DNA of 10,750 nucleotides from Verrucomicrobiota bacterium (lineage in GTDB: Bacteria > Verrucomicrobiota > Verrucomicrobiia > Chthoniobacterales > UBA10450): assembly GCA_003218735.1 (NCBI GenBank), contig QHOJ01000059.1:1-10750 (forward strand), in the 5' to 3' direction. A model generated the notes under the pieces. The model was given only the letters and a program-made list of their open reading frames with translations. It was not told the DNA's origin and did no database searches. Position 1 is the stretch's first letter. Each line of letters opens with the position of its first letter. Below, piece by piece: positions 1 to 7,184 of the stretch. The position numbers and the translations under genes were made by a program.

Positions 1-696
1 TAAAGTTGCGACAAACATCAAAGCAATTGCAGAGACGTGCTGGCGAAACCATTCCCGCGGTTGACGTAAACCGCGCCATCCCGTGGCAGAGATCGCGCAT
101 ACCAATGGAAAGGCCGCACATACGATTCCGACGATCCGGGTAGCGGACATCACGATGCCATGCAGGCCTCCCCAAATCTTTGCCGCAAGGCCCTCGGCGC
201 TGCTCCAATAAATGAAGCCGAGCAAAGCCATGAGAAAAAGTGATTCCGAATAGCCTGCAATCAGGAAAAAGGCAGCTGGATGAGCAACGATCAACAACGC
301 GCCGAAAAACTGGAGTGTGGGCGCGATATTCCAGCGGTCACAAAAGAGAAAGAAATAGCTCCAGAAGCCCCAAGCTGCGATCTGGGCCGTGATCAGCAGT
401 GCGTTGCCTGTATCGATGTGGAGTGCGTAATGAAGCACGGAAGCAAGCGCAGGATAGGCGGGAAAAAAGGCAACGTTGGAAACTTCCATCACCTTATGAT
501 CAATGGGAGGCACGATCGTCTGATAGCCGCGGTCAACGATGCTCATGAACCAATAGCTATCATGTTGGACAAGGGTGGAATAGCGATACGAAAGCGACCC
601 TTCCGGCGCAAGCAGGCCGACCGCCATCGCGATCTGCATCAAAGTCACGAGCAAAGCCGCAAGCAACGGCTTAAACGTGGACGACGAGCGAGTCAT
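1..696 (-). CDS. GT-C/PIG-V-like membrane glycosyltransferase, C-terminus cut by window edge
   Basis: Reading the minus strand from the ATG at 696 gives 232 residues with no stop, continuing past position 1. The protein is hydrophobic, with a membrane segment at about residues 11-30 and further ones after residue 90. Visible motifs resemble PIG-V type mannosyltransferases of the GT-C fold: HDSYWFMSIVDRGY at 45-58 with an Asp in the first outer loop (the usual place of the GT-C catalytic acid), AFFPAYP at 76-82, GYSESLF at 148-154 and SATRIVGI at 184-191. Such enzymes move a sugar from a polyprenyl-phosphate donor to an acceptor on the outer membrane face; donor and acceptor cannot be read here. 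The start is uncertain. In-frame ATGs at 789 and 798 would add 31 or 34 polar residues, and none of the three has a strong ribosome binding site. 696 places the first membrane segment near the N-terminus. It lies downstream of glgA on the same strand and may be co-transcribed, with the REP-like pair between them. Confidence 0.72.
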   Translation of the reverse strand, partial: MTRSSSTFKPLLAALLVTLMQIAMAVGLLAPEGSLSYRYSTLVQHDSYWFMSIVDRGYQTIVPPIDHKVMEVSNVAFFPAYPALASVLHYALHIDTGNALLITAQIAAWGFWSYFFLFCDRWNIAPTLQFFGALLIVAHPAAFFLIAGYSESLFLMALLGFIYWSSAEGLAAKIWGGLHGIVMSATRIVGIVCAAFPLVCAISATGWRGLRQPREWFRQHVSAIALMFVATL

Positions 697-860
697 GACG
701 TCATTAGTGGGAAGCGCCGAGGAGATAGGAAAGCTCTGGAGATTGCAAGAACTTGTCGATCTTTCGGCAAGCGCAATCTCAAATCGCATTTCTTCCATCT
801 CGTGCACGCTGTTTCGGTGGCAGGGTTTGACGATCCCGCGCTCCGTTTATTCGCGAAAGC
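697..860. other. Leader region of the left-edge membrane gene
   Basis: This stretch lies between the chosen start of the membrane glycosyltransferase and the REP-like pair. Its left part (697-798) could be coding if translation starts at 789 or 798. An in-frame TAA just upstream of those ATGs closes the frame. I see no convincing sigma-70 promoter, terminator or RNA gene in it. Confidence 0.4.
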
Positions 861-1004
861 TGTAGCCGCTTCGCTGTTTGAGCGAAGGTGGATCGGGCAG
901 GCTCTTGCTCGATGTCAAATTGCCGGAGAAGCCGCGTTTATTTTACCATCGACCACGGAGCGGTCGATCCACCATTCAACTTCGCCGACAGGGCGACCGT
1001 TACA
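861..1004. repeat. Diverged REP-like inverted pair (BIME-like) with internal hairpins
   Basis: The left end, TGTAGCCG at 861-868, is followed by a hairpin: 7-bp stem 869-875 with 881-887 and a 5-base loop. The right end, at 981-1004, has a 5-bp stem (982-986 with 992-996) followed by CCGTTACA, an imperfect inverted copy of the left tip. The first 17 bases are identical to the left end of the element at 3802, and 20 of 24 bases match at the right end. Inside are a perfect 9-bp inverted repeat (887-895 with 965-973) and a 7-bp hairpin (948-954 with 962-968). The GTAG tetranucleotide before a stem-loop is the known signature of REP sequences. The element lies between glgA and the next gene on the same strand and starts one base after the glgA stop. 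Confidence 0.75.
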
Positions 1005-1005
1005 T

Positions 1006-2457
1006 CTACGCGGCTACCTGGTCGTGCGCGCCAACAAGTTCTTTATAAAGAGCTTCGTAGTGCTGCGCGGATCCATCCCACGAAAACTTGCGCGCCATCG
1101 CCCGTTTCATCAGCCTGCTCCATACCTTGCGGTCGCGAAAAGTTTGCCGGGCGCGTTTGATCGCGTCCCAGAAAGCTTCGGCTGAATACTCGTAACAAAG
1201 GAAACCATAACCGCTATCCGTCGTCGGGTCGTAATCCTCAATGATCTCCTGGATGCCGCCGGTCGCCCGCGCAACGGGGAGCGCGCCATATTTCAAGCTA
1301 TACATCGCGCTCAAACCGGCCGGTTCGAAATGCGACGGAATGAGAGTGATATCCATTCCGGCTTCAATGAGGTGGGCTAACTTCTCATCGTAATTCTTCA
1401 TGTACGCGAACTTGGTCGGGAACTTTCGGGAAGCGACGGCCAGAGCCGTTTCATAGGCCGGATCGCCTTCACCGAGAATGATCAGGCGGACATCATCCCA
1501 AAGAAGCCGGTCGAGAACCGGCACCAAAATCTCAAATCCTTTTTCTTCGACTACGCGTGTGACCATTCCGAAGACTGGTCCGCGTGGCGTAGGCGTGAGC
1601 TTCATGTTTGCCAGCAAAGCGTCACGACAAATCTGTTTTCCCCCAAGCTTGCCTGGGCCGTACCGCGCTGGAAGAAGACGATCGGACGCCGGATCCCAGC
1701 GCGTGTAATCTGCCCCGTGTAAAATCGACCTAAGGCGATGCGCATTTTCCCGCAGCACTCCATCAAGCCCGGAGCCGCCGGTCGGTGTTAATATTTCCCA
1801 CCTGTAACGTTCGCTAACTGTTGTGATCCTGTCGGCGTAGAGAATTCCGCCTTTCAGGAAGTTTAGGCGGCCAAAGAACTCGACCCCATGCAGCGTGAAA
1901 AAGCGCTCCGCCAAATTGGTTAGTCCAAAATCCAGGCCCCAGAAACTGCCTTGCTCAGCCAGATGGTGGATTGTCAAAACGGTTGCGAACGGGAGACCAT
2001 GTACGCGCACAAAGACTGGGATGAGCGCGGCCGGCCAATCGTGAAGATGGAGAATTTGCGGCGACGGCGTCAATCGCCGTGCAAGTTCCAGCGTCGCTTT
2101 GCAAAAAAAGATAAAACGCGCTGCGTTGTCGTCATATGCCTTGCCGTGCTCTCCGTAAATTCCCGGTCGATCAAAAAACTCGTCGCAGCGGATTAGAAAT
2201 AGCTGCACGCCGCTTGTGCTTCGGCCCTCGAGATACTTGGCAGGGTACGTTTTCTTGCCCACCTGGACGTCGACAGTCACGCCTGTGTTTTTTGCTTTGA
2301 ATGCGGCGTTCTCTCGGATTTCACGATAGAATGGCAGCGCTACACTGATCTCGTGGCCGCGTGCACGCATTGCGCGCGGCAACGCATCCATTACGTCAAT
2401 CAGTGCGCCGGCCCGCTGCAACGGCGGCCCTTCCGGGCTGACCATGAGGATTCTCAT
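1006..2457 (-). CDS. glgA: Glycogen synthase, GT5 family (ADP-glucose type)
   Basis: The predicted protein has 483 residues, normal for bacterial glycogen synthases, which extend alpha-1,4-glucan chains from ADP-glucose in the cytoplasm. Recognisable parts are the N-terminal MRILMVSPEG strand, HDWP at 139-142, the TIHHLAEQGSF region at 163-172, VTRVVEEKG at 299-307 containing the phosphate-binding Arg301 and Lys306, PSHFEPAGL at 374-382 with the conserved Glu378, and KYGALPVARATGG at 389-401. The usual KTGGL donor motif near residue 15 is RAGAL here, and the common FEPCGL is FEPAGL, so donor preference is not certain. The start at 2457 overlaps the stop of the preceding cca-type gene as ATGA, which implies translational coupling. 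A longer in-frame reading to 2502 would run into that gene and is not favoured. The last codons, GTA GCC GCG TAG, look like a REP tip and sit directly against the REP-like pair. Confidence 0.9.
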   Translation of the reverse strand: MRILMVSPEGPPLQRAGALIDVMDALPRAMRARGHEISVALPFYREIRENAAFKAKNTGVTVDVQVGKKTYPAKYLEGRSTSGVQLFLIRCDEFFDRPGIYGEHGKAYDDNAARFIFFCKATLELARRLTPSPQILHLHDWPAALIPVFVRVHGLPFATVLTIHHLAEQGSFWGLDFGLTNLAERFFTLHGVEFFGRLNFLKGGILYADRITTVSERYRWEILTPTGGSGLDGVLRENAHRLRSILHGADYTRWDPASDRLLPARYGPGKLGGKQICRDALLANMKLTPTPRGPVFGMVTRVVEEKGFEILVPVLDRLLWDDVRLIILGEGDPAYETALAVASRKFPTKFAYMKNYDEKLAHLIEAGMDITLIPSHFEPAGLSAMYSLKYGALPVARATGGIQEIIEDYDPTTDSGYGFLCYEYSAEAFWDAIKRARQTFRDRKVWSRLMKRAMARKFSWDGSAQHYEALYKELVGAHDQVAA

Positions 2458-3782
2458 CGTGTTCGACTGCCTTCGCCCAAGCCGTATTCGTGTTTCACCC
2501 ATTCCAGCGCTTCCTCGCTCGTGCTCAACGTTCCTTCGAGCTGTCGCGTCTCGACGGCTTCGAGAATTTCGCCAAACTTTGGACCCGGCTTCAGACCGAG
2601 TGCAATCAAATCGTCTCCGCGCACCAGCGGGGGCGGAATGATCGGCTCGTTCGCGAACTCTTCGCGCTTGCGGAGGAGGAACTCGTAATTATCGAGCATG
2701 CGATGGCTCCCCTGGCAATCAACTCGATGCAGCTCGAGCTCGTCGTCAAAAGTCGGTCGTGCCATGAAACGTTTTAGTTTCGCCACCCGCATTTTCGGCA
2801 CGTCTTTGAAGACCATGTGTTGCCGCACCATCTCGACTGTTGCGTCGATCTCAGCGCCGGAAAATCGTAAACGTCGCATGATTTTCTCCGTCATTTCCGC
2901 TCCAATGCGATCGTGCTCATTAAAACGAATCCGGCCCGTGTTATCGACGGTTGCCGTGCACGGTTTCGCGACATCGTGAAGCAAAACGGCAAAAACGAGC
3001 GGCACAGAAACTTTTTCCGGGAGAAATTGCAACATCAGCCGCGTGTGTTCGAACACGTCACCCTCCGGATGAAACTGCTCCGGTTGTGCGCAACCTTTCA
3101 TCGCATCGATTTCGGGTAAAATGGCACGCATCAACCCGCTCGAATCGAGCAAGTCCCAGCCGCGGGTTCTGTTCGGTGAAAGAAACATTCGCACCAGTTC
3201 TTCGCGAATCCTTTCGGCGCTGATCTCATTGATCGAGGCCGCGTTCGCTAGCAGCGCGTCCCAGGTTTGATTATCGATCTGGTAATCAAGCACCGTGGCA
3301 AAGCGTACTGCACGCAGCATTCGCAACCGATCTTCCGCGAAACGCTGGGCCGGATCACCGATTGCGCGCACCAATTCCGCCTCGATATCAGCGCACCCGC
3401 CAACAAAATCGATCACTTTCTCTGCAACCGGATCATAAAACATTCCGTTGATCGTGAAATCGCGGCGTTTTGCATCCTCTTCCGGTGACGAAAAATGCAC
3501 GGCGCTTGGCCGTCTTCCATCGACGTAAACATCGTCGGCGCGAAAGGTCGCCACCTCGAATTGGAAACCGTTTTCCACCACAAGAATCACGCCAAAGTGC
3601 GCGCCCACCGCATAGGTATGCGGAAAGAGTTTCTGCACAGCTTCCGGGTCGGCATCGGTGGCGATATCGAAGTCTTTCGGAGTTTCACCGCGAACGATGT
3701 CGCGCACGCAGCCACCGGCGAGGTACGCGAGATGGCCGCTTTCACGCAAACGCGCGGCAACGTCGCGCGCCGTTTTTTCCAT
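2454..3782 (-). CDS. cca: CCA tRNA nucleotidyltransferase / poly(A) polymerase family protein with HD domain
   Basis: This 442-residue class II nucleotidyltransferase probably adds or repairs the 3' CCA end of tRNAs. The family also contains A-adding, CC-adding and poly(A) polymerases, so the exact product is inferred. Motifs in order: LAGGCVRD at 21-28, DFDIAT at 37-42 (the metal-binding Asp pair), RRDFTINGM at 106-114, and EDRLRMLRA at 150-158, which contains the EDxxR nucleotide-selecting motif of CCA-adding enzymes. A C-terminal HD-type domain follows, with HD at 269-270. The ATG at 3782 (MEKTARDV) is chosen because the family starts just before this region. A GTG at 3794 is possible. The frame stays open up to 4007, but that part runs through the REP-like element and the end of lspA and has no family resemblance. 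No strong ribosome binding site is visible. The gene end overlaps the glgA start by four bases. Confidence 0.9.
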   Translation of the reverse strand: MEKTARDVAARLRESGHLAYLAGGCVRDIVRGETPKDFDIATDADPEAVQKLFPHTYAVGAHFGVILVVENGFQFEVATFRADDVYVDGRRPSAVHFSSPEEDAKRRDFTINGMFYDPVAEKVIDFVGGCADIEAELVRAIGDPAQRFAEDRLRMLRAVRFATVLDYQIDNQTWDALLANAASINEISAERIREELVRMFLSPNRTRGWDLLDSSGLMRAILPEIDAMKGCAQPEQFHPEGDVFEHTRLMLQFLPEKVSVPLVFAVLLHDVAKPCTATVDNTGRIRFNEHDRIGAEMTEKIMRRLRFSGAEIDATVEMVRQHMVFKDVPKMRVAKLKRFMARPTFDDELELHRVDCQGSHRMLDNYEFLLRKREEFANEPIIPPPLVRGDDLIALGLKPGPKFGEILEAVETRQLEGTLSTSEEALEWVKHEYGLGEGSRTR

Positions 3783-3801
3783 GGCGGATTTCACGATCCA
3801 C

Positions 3802-3881
3802 TGTAGCCGCTTCGCTGTGCGAAGCGCAACGACTGCGAGAAAACAAATCGAGTTCGCGTCGCCCACAGGGCGACGGCTACA
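3802..3881. repeat. REP-like inverted pair (BIME-like) between lspA and cca
   Basis: This is an 80-bp element with perfect 8-bp terminal inverted repeats, TGTAGCCG at 3802-3809 and CGGCTACA at 3874-3881. The left end folds as an 8-bp stem, CGCTTCGC with GCGAAGCG around a TGT loop. The right end folds as CGTCGCCC with GGGCGACG around an ACA loop. The stems differ in sequence but both pair perfectly, while tips and loops match as reverse complements, so pairing is maintained despite sequence change. GTAG followed by a hairpin is the established REP layout, and two inverted REPs form a BIME. It fills most of the 100-base gap between lspA and cca, beginning one base after the lspA stop. It may affect mRNA stability or read-through between the two genes; that is inference. 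Confidence 0.85.
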
Positions 3882-3882
3882 G

Positions 3883-4362
3883 CTACCGCATCGCTTCCGC
3901 GCGGCTCCTTCCTTGCCAGAACGAGTGGACAACAAACAGAACGACCGCAATGGAGATGCAGGAATCGGCGACATTGAAGGCCGGCCAGGGATGGGCAAAT
4001 CGAACATGCAGATCGAAGAGTAAAAAATCGATCACATGCCCGTGAAGAAGACGATCGGTAAGATTGCCCAGAATGCCAGCGAGCAGAAGCGCGAGCGACA
4101 CGTCGCGCCTGACATCGCGTAATCGCCGCTGCACCAAAAGCACGACGACAACGACAAGGGCTACAGCTGAAATTGCGACAAAGAACGTGTTATTGTTTCT
4201 GAAGGAGCCGAATGCCGCGCCGGTGTTCGTGACATTTACCAAATGAAAGAAATTGGATATCACGATGCGCGGCTCGTCGGGACTAACGAACCGCAGCACC
4301 AATTCTTTCGTCCATTGATCGAGCGCGTAGAGAGGTAACGAAAGGAAAAAAATAAATCTCAT
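3883..4362 (-). CDS. lspA: Lipoprotein signal peptidase (signal peptidase II)
   Basis: The predicted 159-residue inner-membrane aspartyl protease removes signal peptides from diacylglyceryl-modified prolipoproteins. Length and four-helix layout fit the family. Conserved blocks are LDQWTKE at 14-20, VTNTGAAFGSF at 44-54, GILGNLTDR at 96-104 followed by HVIDF, and FNVADS at 129-134. Asp103, Asp112 and Asp133 are the conserved acids among which the catalytic pair lies. The ATG at 4362 is chosen because it has a GAG six bases upstream and gives the normal N-terminus directly before the first membrane helix. A GTG at 4422 overlapping the ileS stop as GTGA would add 20 residues and is less likely. 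It lies 56 bases after ileS on the same strand, the classical ileS-lspA order, and ends one base before the REP-like pair. Confidence 0.95.
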   Translation of the reverse strand: MRFIFFLSLPLYALDQWTKELVLRFVSPDEPRIVISNFFHLVNVTNTGAAFGSFRNNNTFFVAISAVALVVVVVLLVQRRLRDVRRDVSLALLLAGILGNLTDRLLHGHVIDFLLFDLHVRFAHPWPAFNVADSCISIAVVLFVVHSFWQGRSRAEAMR

Positions 4363-4418
4363 GTTGATCTCACAGTATCCAACAAATGGAGGGCGCAGCT
4401 CCTGCGCTGCCAGCAAAT

Positions 4419-7166
4419 TCACGGGCTCGTCGGAACTCGCCCCTCCGAAGCTTCAACCACTGCTGCACACCGATCGCATAAATCCGGATGCGCTTTGCTC
4501 GCCCCAACGGTCGGCCGATGACGCCAGCAACGCGCGCATTTCCGATAAGATGTTTTTGTAACGGATGCGCCCGCTTCTTTCGCCTGATGAATCGTTAAAT
4601 CGCTCAGGATAAAAAATTCTTCCAGCTCCTCCTTGTCGATCTTGGTCGTGACATCGGAATCTGAATGCAAAACGACCGCTGCCTCGAGCGCGTTGCCGAT
4701 CAATTTCTCCTGACGCGCGCGCTCAAGCGCCTGTCCGATCACGCCGCGCAATCTCAGAAGCTCGGCAACTTGAGTGCTCGCCTCATCGTATCGATCGTGC
4801 GGTTGTGGTAGCTCTTGCAAATGGATTGACCCGCCCGCGCCTGAGTGCCGCCACGCTTCCTCGGCAGTAAACGCGAGAATCGGCGCCAGCAACCGGCAGA
4901 GCGCCTCGAAGATTTGGTGCATTCGGTTCTGCGTTGCGCGACGGCGTGGCGAATTCGGCATGTCGCAGTACATTCGATCTTTGGTGATATCGACGTAAAG
5001 GCTGCTCAGGTCGACCGCGCAAAATTGATTGAGCGCATGATAAACCTTGTAAAACTCAATCGCTTCATAGGCGGATCGGCAATCGGCGACCACGTGATCA
5101 AGCCGCTCCAGAATCCAGCGATCGATCAAAGTAAGATCCTTTTTCCTGCTTTCCTGATTTCCTGATTCGAAATCGTAAAGATTACCGAGCAAAATCCGCA
5201 ACGTGTTTCGAACCCGCCGATAAGTGTCGCCGAGGCGAGTGAACATTTCTTCGGAAAACGGCACGTCATCCGTGTAATCGATGCTGCTCGCCCAAAGGCG
5301 AACCAGATCCGCGCCATGTTCGCCGACGAAATGGCTGGCGTTGACCGGTTTCTCATACGTGCTCGATTTCGAAATCTTTTTTCCGTCAAGATCGACCACG
5401 AAACCATGCGTGACGCAGATCTTGTAGGGCGCGCGATTGTTGAGCGCGACGCTCGTCATAAGCGACGATTGAAACCAGCCGCGATGTTGATCGGTCGCCT
5501 CGAGATACATGTCCGCTGGATCGCGCAGCTCAGGATGAAGTGCGCACACGGCTTTGTGCGAAACGCCGCTGTCGATCCAAACGTCGATCGTATCATTGCG
5601 GTGCGTCGTGCCCTCCGGCAGCCCAAGTTTTTTGGCAAGATCGACATCCTCCAGCTCAAACCAAATGTTTGAGCCGTGTTGCGCAACGAGGTCGGCGAGT
5701 TTCCGAATGATTTTTGCATCGAGAATGACTTCGCCGGTATGCGAATAAAAGACCGGGAGCGGCACGCCCCAGCTACGCTGACGGGAGATTACCCAATCAG
5801 GACGCGATTCGACCGTGCCCGAGATGCGATTTTTTCCCCACGATGGAATCCACTCGACCGTGTTGACTGCGGCGAGGGCTTTATCGCGCAGCGCGTCAAT
5901 GCGAATGAAAAATTGGTCAACAGCGCGAAAGAGGATCGGCGTCTTCGACCGCCAGCAATACGGGTAAGAATGATGGAAGTTTTGCTCGCCGAGGAGCATT
6001 CCGTCCTTGCGCAGCAAATTGACGATATCGATGTTGGCGTCGAAGACGTATTTGCCGACGAGTTCCGGCAAACCAGCGCCATCAGTAAACCGCCCATGGT
6101 CATCGACCGGCGATAAGATCGACAATCCATTTTGTTTGCCTAACGAGTAATCGTCCTCGCCGTGACCGGGCGCGATATGGACGGCGCCCGTGCCGGTGTC
6201 CATGGTTACGAAACCGGCTGTGAGAACAATTGATTGTCGATCCAAAAACGGGTGCTGCGCTTTGATCTTGTCGATTTTGCTGCCCGGAAATGACTGAAGC
6301 GGCTCACCGACTGGATCAAAGCCGGTACTCGCGCAAAATTGCGGGACCCGCTTGTCAGCAAGCAGCAATGTTTCATTACGCGACGCTGAAGTCCCTCCCA
6401 CATTTTGAAATTCCTGGACGACGTAGATTTCCTTCGGGTCCACTGCGATGGCCAGGTTCGCCGGCAAGGTCCACGGAGTTGTTGTCCAGATGGCGATGCT
6501 TGCTTTGCCGGCCAGTTCGCCGCTTACGATCGGAAACTTCACGTAAACGGCCGTGTCATCGCGTTCCTGATATTCCACTTCGGCTTCAGCGAGGGCAGTC
6601 TGGGCGCCGGTGCTCCAAAAGACTGGCTTCTTCGACTGATAAACGAGCCCTTTCTCAACAAACACCGCGAAAGCGCGAAGGATTTCCGCCTCGTATTTCG
6701 GGTCCATAGTCAGATACGGATTTTCCCAATCCCCGAAGACACCGAGTCGCTTGAATTGCTCGCGCTGGATATCGACAAACTTTCGCGCGAATGTTTCCGA
6801 TTTTCTGCGGACCTCGAGAGGCGAAAGGCCCCGGGATTCTTTCACTACTTTGTATTCGATCGGCAGCCCATGGCAATCCCAGCCGGGGATGTAAGGCGCG
6901 CGTTTGCCCAGCATGGTCTGGGATTTGACCACGAAATCTTTGAGAATCTTGTTCAGCGCCGTTCCCATGTGGACGTCGCCATTCGCAAAAGGCGGGCCAT
7001 CATGCAGAACAAACAGTTGTCGATCTGTCCGTGATTTCTGGATTTGCTGATAAAGCCGCGTCTCCTTCCACATTTTCAGCAGTTCCGGCTCGCGCACGGC
7101 GAGATTCGCCTTCATCGGAAAATCCGTGCGCGGCAGGTTCAGCGTTTCTTTGTAACTCTTGTTCAT
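4419..7166 (-). CDS. ileS: Isoleucyl-tRNA synthetase
   Basis: The predicted class I aminoacyl-tRNA synthetase has 915 residues and charges tRNA(Ile) in the cytoplasm. The HIGH-type motif is HMGT at 66-69. It is followed by GWDCHGLPIE at 95-104, and the editing (CP1) domain contains TTTPWTLPANLA near 228 and GTGAVHIAPGHGEDDY near 325-340, where mischarged valine is removed. The second ATP motif is KISKS at 597-601 rather than the common KMSKS. The anticodon-binding helical domain comes next, and a C-terminal zinc knuckle uses Cys877, Cys880, Cys897 and Cys900. The ATG at 7166 (MNKSYKETLNLP) gives the typical family N-terminus; the frame is open up to 7238, but that part overlaps a 36-bp repeat and has no family match. 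A short lineage-specific insert rich in Glu, Ser and Lys near residues 667-676 comes from an 8-base tandem repeat. This is the first gene of the minus-strand run. Confidence 0.97.
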   Translation of the reverse strand: MNKSYKETLNLPRTDFPMKANLAVREPELLKMWKETRLYQQIQKSRTDRQLFVLHDGPPFANGDVHMGTALNKILKDFVVKSQTMLGKRAPYIPGWDCHGLPIEYKVVKESRGLSPLEVRRKSETFARKFVDIQREQFKRLGVFGDWENPYLTMDPKYEAEILRAFAVFVEKGLVYQSKKPVFWSTGAQTALAEAEVEYQERDDTAVYVKFPIVSGELAGKASIAIWTTTPWTLPANLAIAVDPKEIYVVQEFQNVGGTSASRNETLLLADKRVPQFCASTGFDPVGEPLQSFPGSKIDKIKAQHPFLDRQSIVLTAGFVTMDTGTGAVHIAPGHGEDDYSLGKQNGLSILSPVDDHGRFTDGAGLPELVGKYVFDANIDIVNLLRKDGMLLGEQNFHHSYPYCWRSKTPILFRAVDQFFIRIDALRDKALAAVNTVEWIPSWGKNRISGTVESRPDWVISRQRSWGVPLPVFYSHTGEVILDAKIIRKLADLVAQHGSNIWFELEDVDLAKKLGLPEGTTHRNDTIDVWIDSGVSHKAVCALHPELRDPADMYLEATDQHRGWFQSSLMTSVALNNRAPYKICVTHGFVVDLDGKKISKSSTYEKPVNASHFVGEHGADLVRLWASSIDYTDDVPFSEEMFTRLGDTYRRVRNTLRILLGNLYDFESGNQESRKKDLTLIDRWILERLDHVVADCRSAYEAIEFYKVYHALNQFCAVDLSSLYVDITKDRMYCDMPNSPRRRATQNRMHQIFEALCRLLAPILAFTAEEAWRHSGAGGSIHLQELPQPHDRYDEASTQVAELLRLRGVIGQALERARQEKLIGNALEAAVVLHSDSDVTTKIDKEELEEFFILSDLTIHQAKEAGASVTKTSYRKCARCWRHRPTVGASKAHPDLCDRCAAVVEASEGRVPTSP
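5144..5167. repeat. 8-bp tandem repeat, three units, inside ileS
   Basis: Three adjacent 8-base units (TCCTGCTT, TCCTGATT, TCCTGATT on the plus strand) lie inside the synthetase gene, preceded by a degenerate 7-base TCCTTTT. The three units total 24 bases, so the frame is kept. They encode part of the stretch ESGNQESRKK between the catalytic and anticodon-binding parts. This is probably a tolerated surface-loop insertion made by slippage. Confidence 0.7.
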
Positions 7167-7184
7167 GGCAGGCGCGGGCGAGGC

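Noticed and set aside
280..1185. Plus-strand open frame of 301 codons
   Set aside because: It runs antisense to the membrane glycosyltransferase, the REP-like pair and the end of glgA. It is rich in Arg/His/Lys in an irregular way and resembles no family, while the opposite strand carries clear motifs.
3783..4007. N-terminal extension of the cca-type gene
   Set aside because: The frame is open but crosses the REP-like element and the 3' end of lspA in another frame. The protein family starts at MEKTARDV.
3470..4045. Plus-strand open frame of 191 codons
   Set aside because: It is antisense to cca, the REP-like pair and lspA, is composed mainly of Arg/Ser/Pro, and shows no family resemblance.
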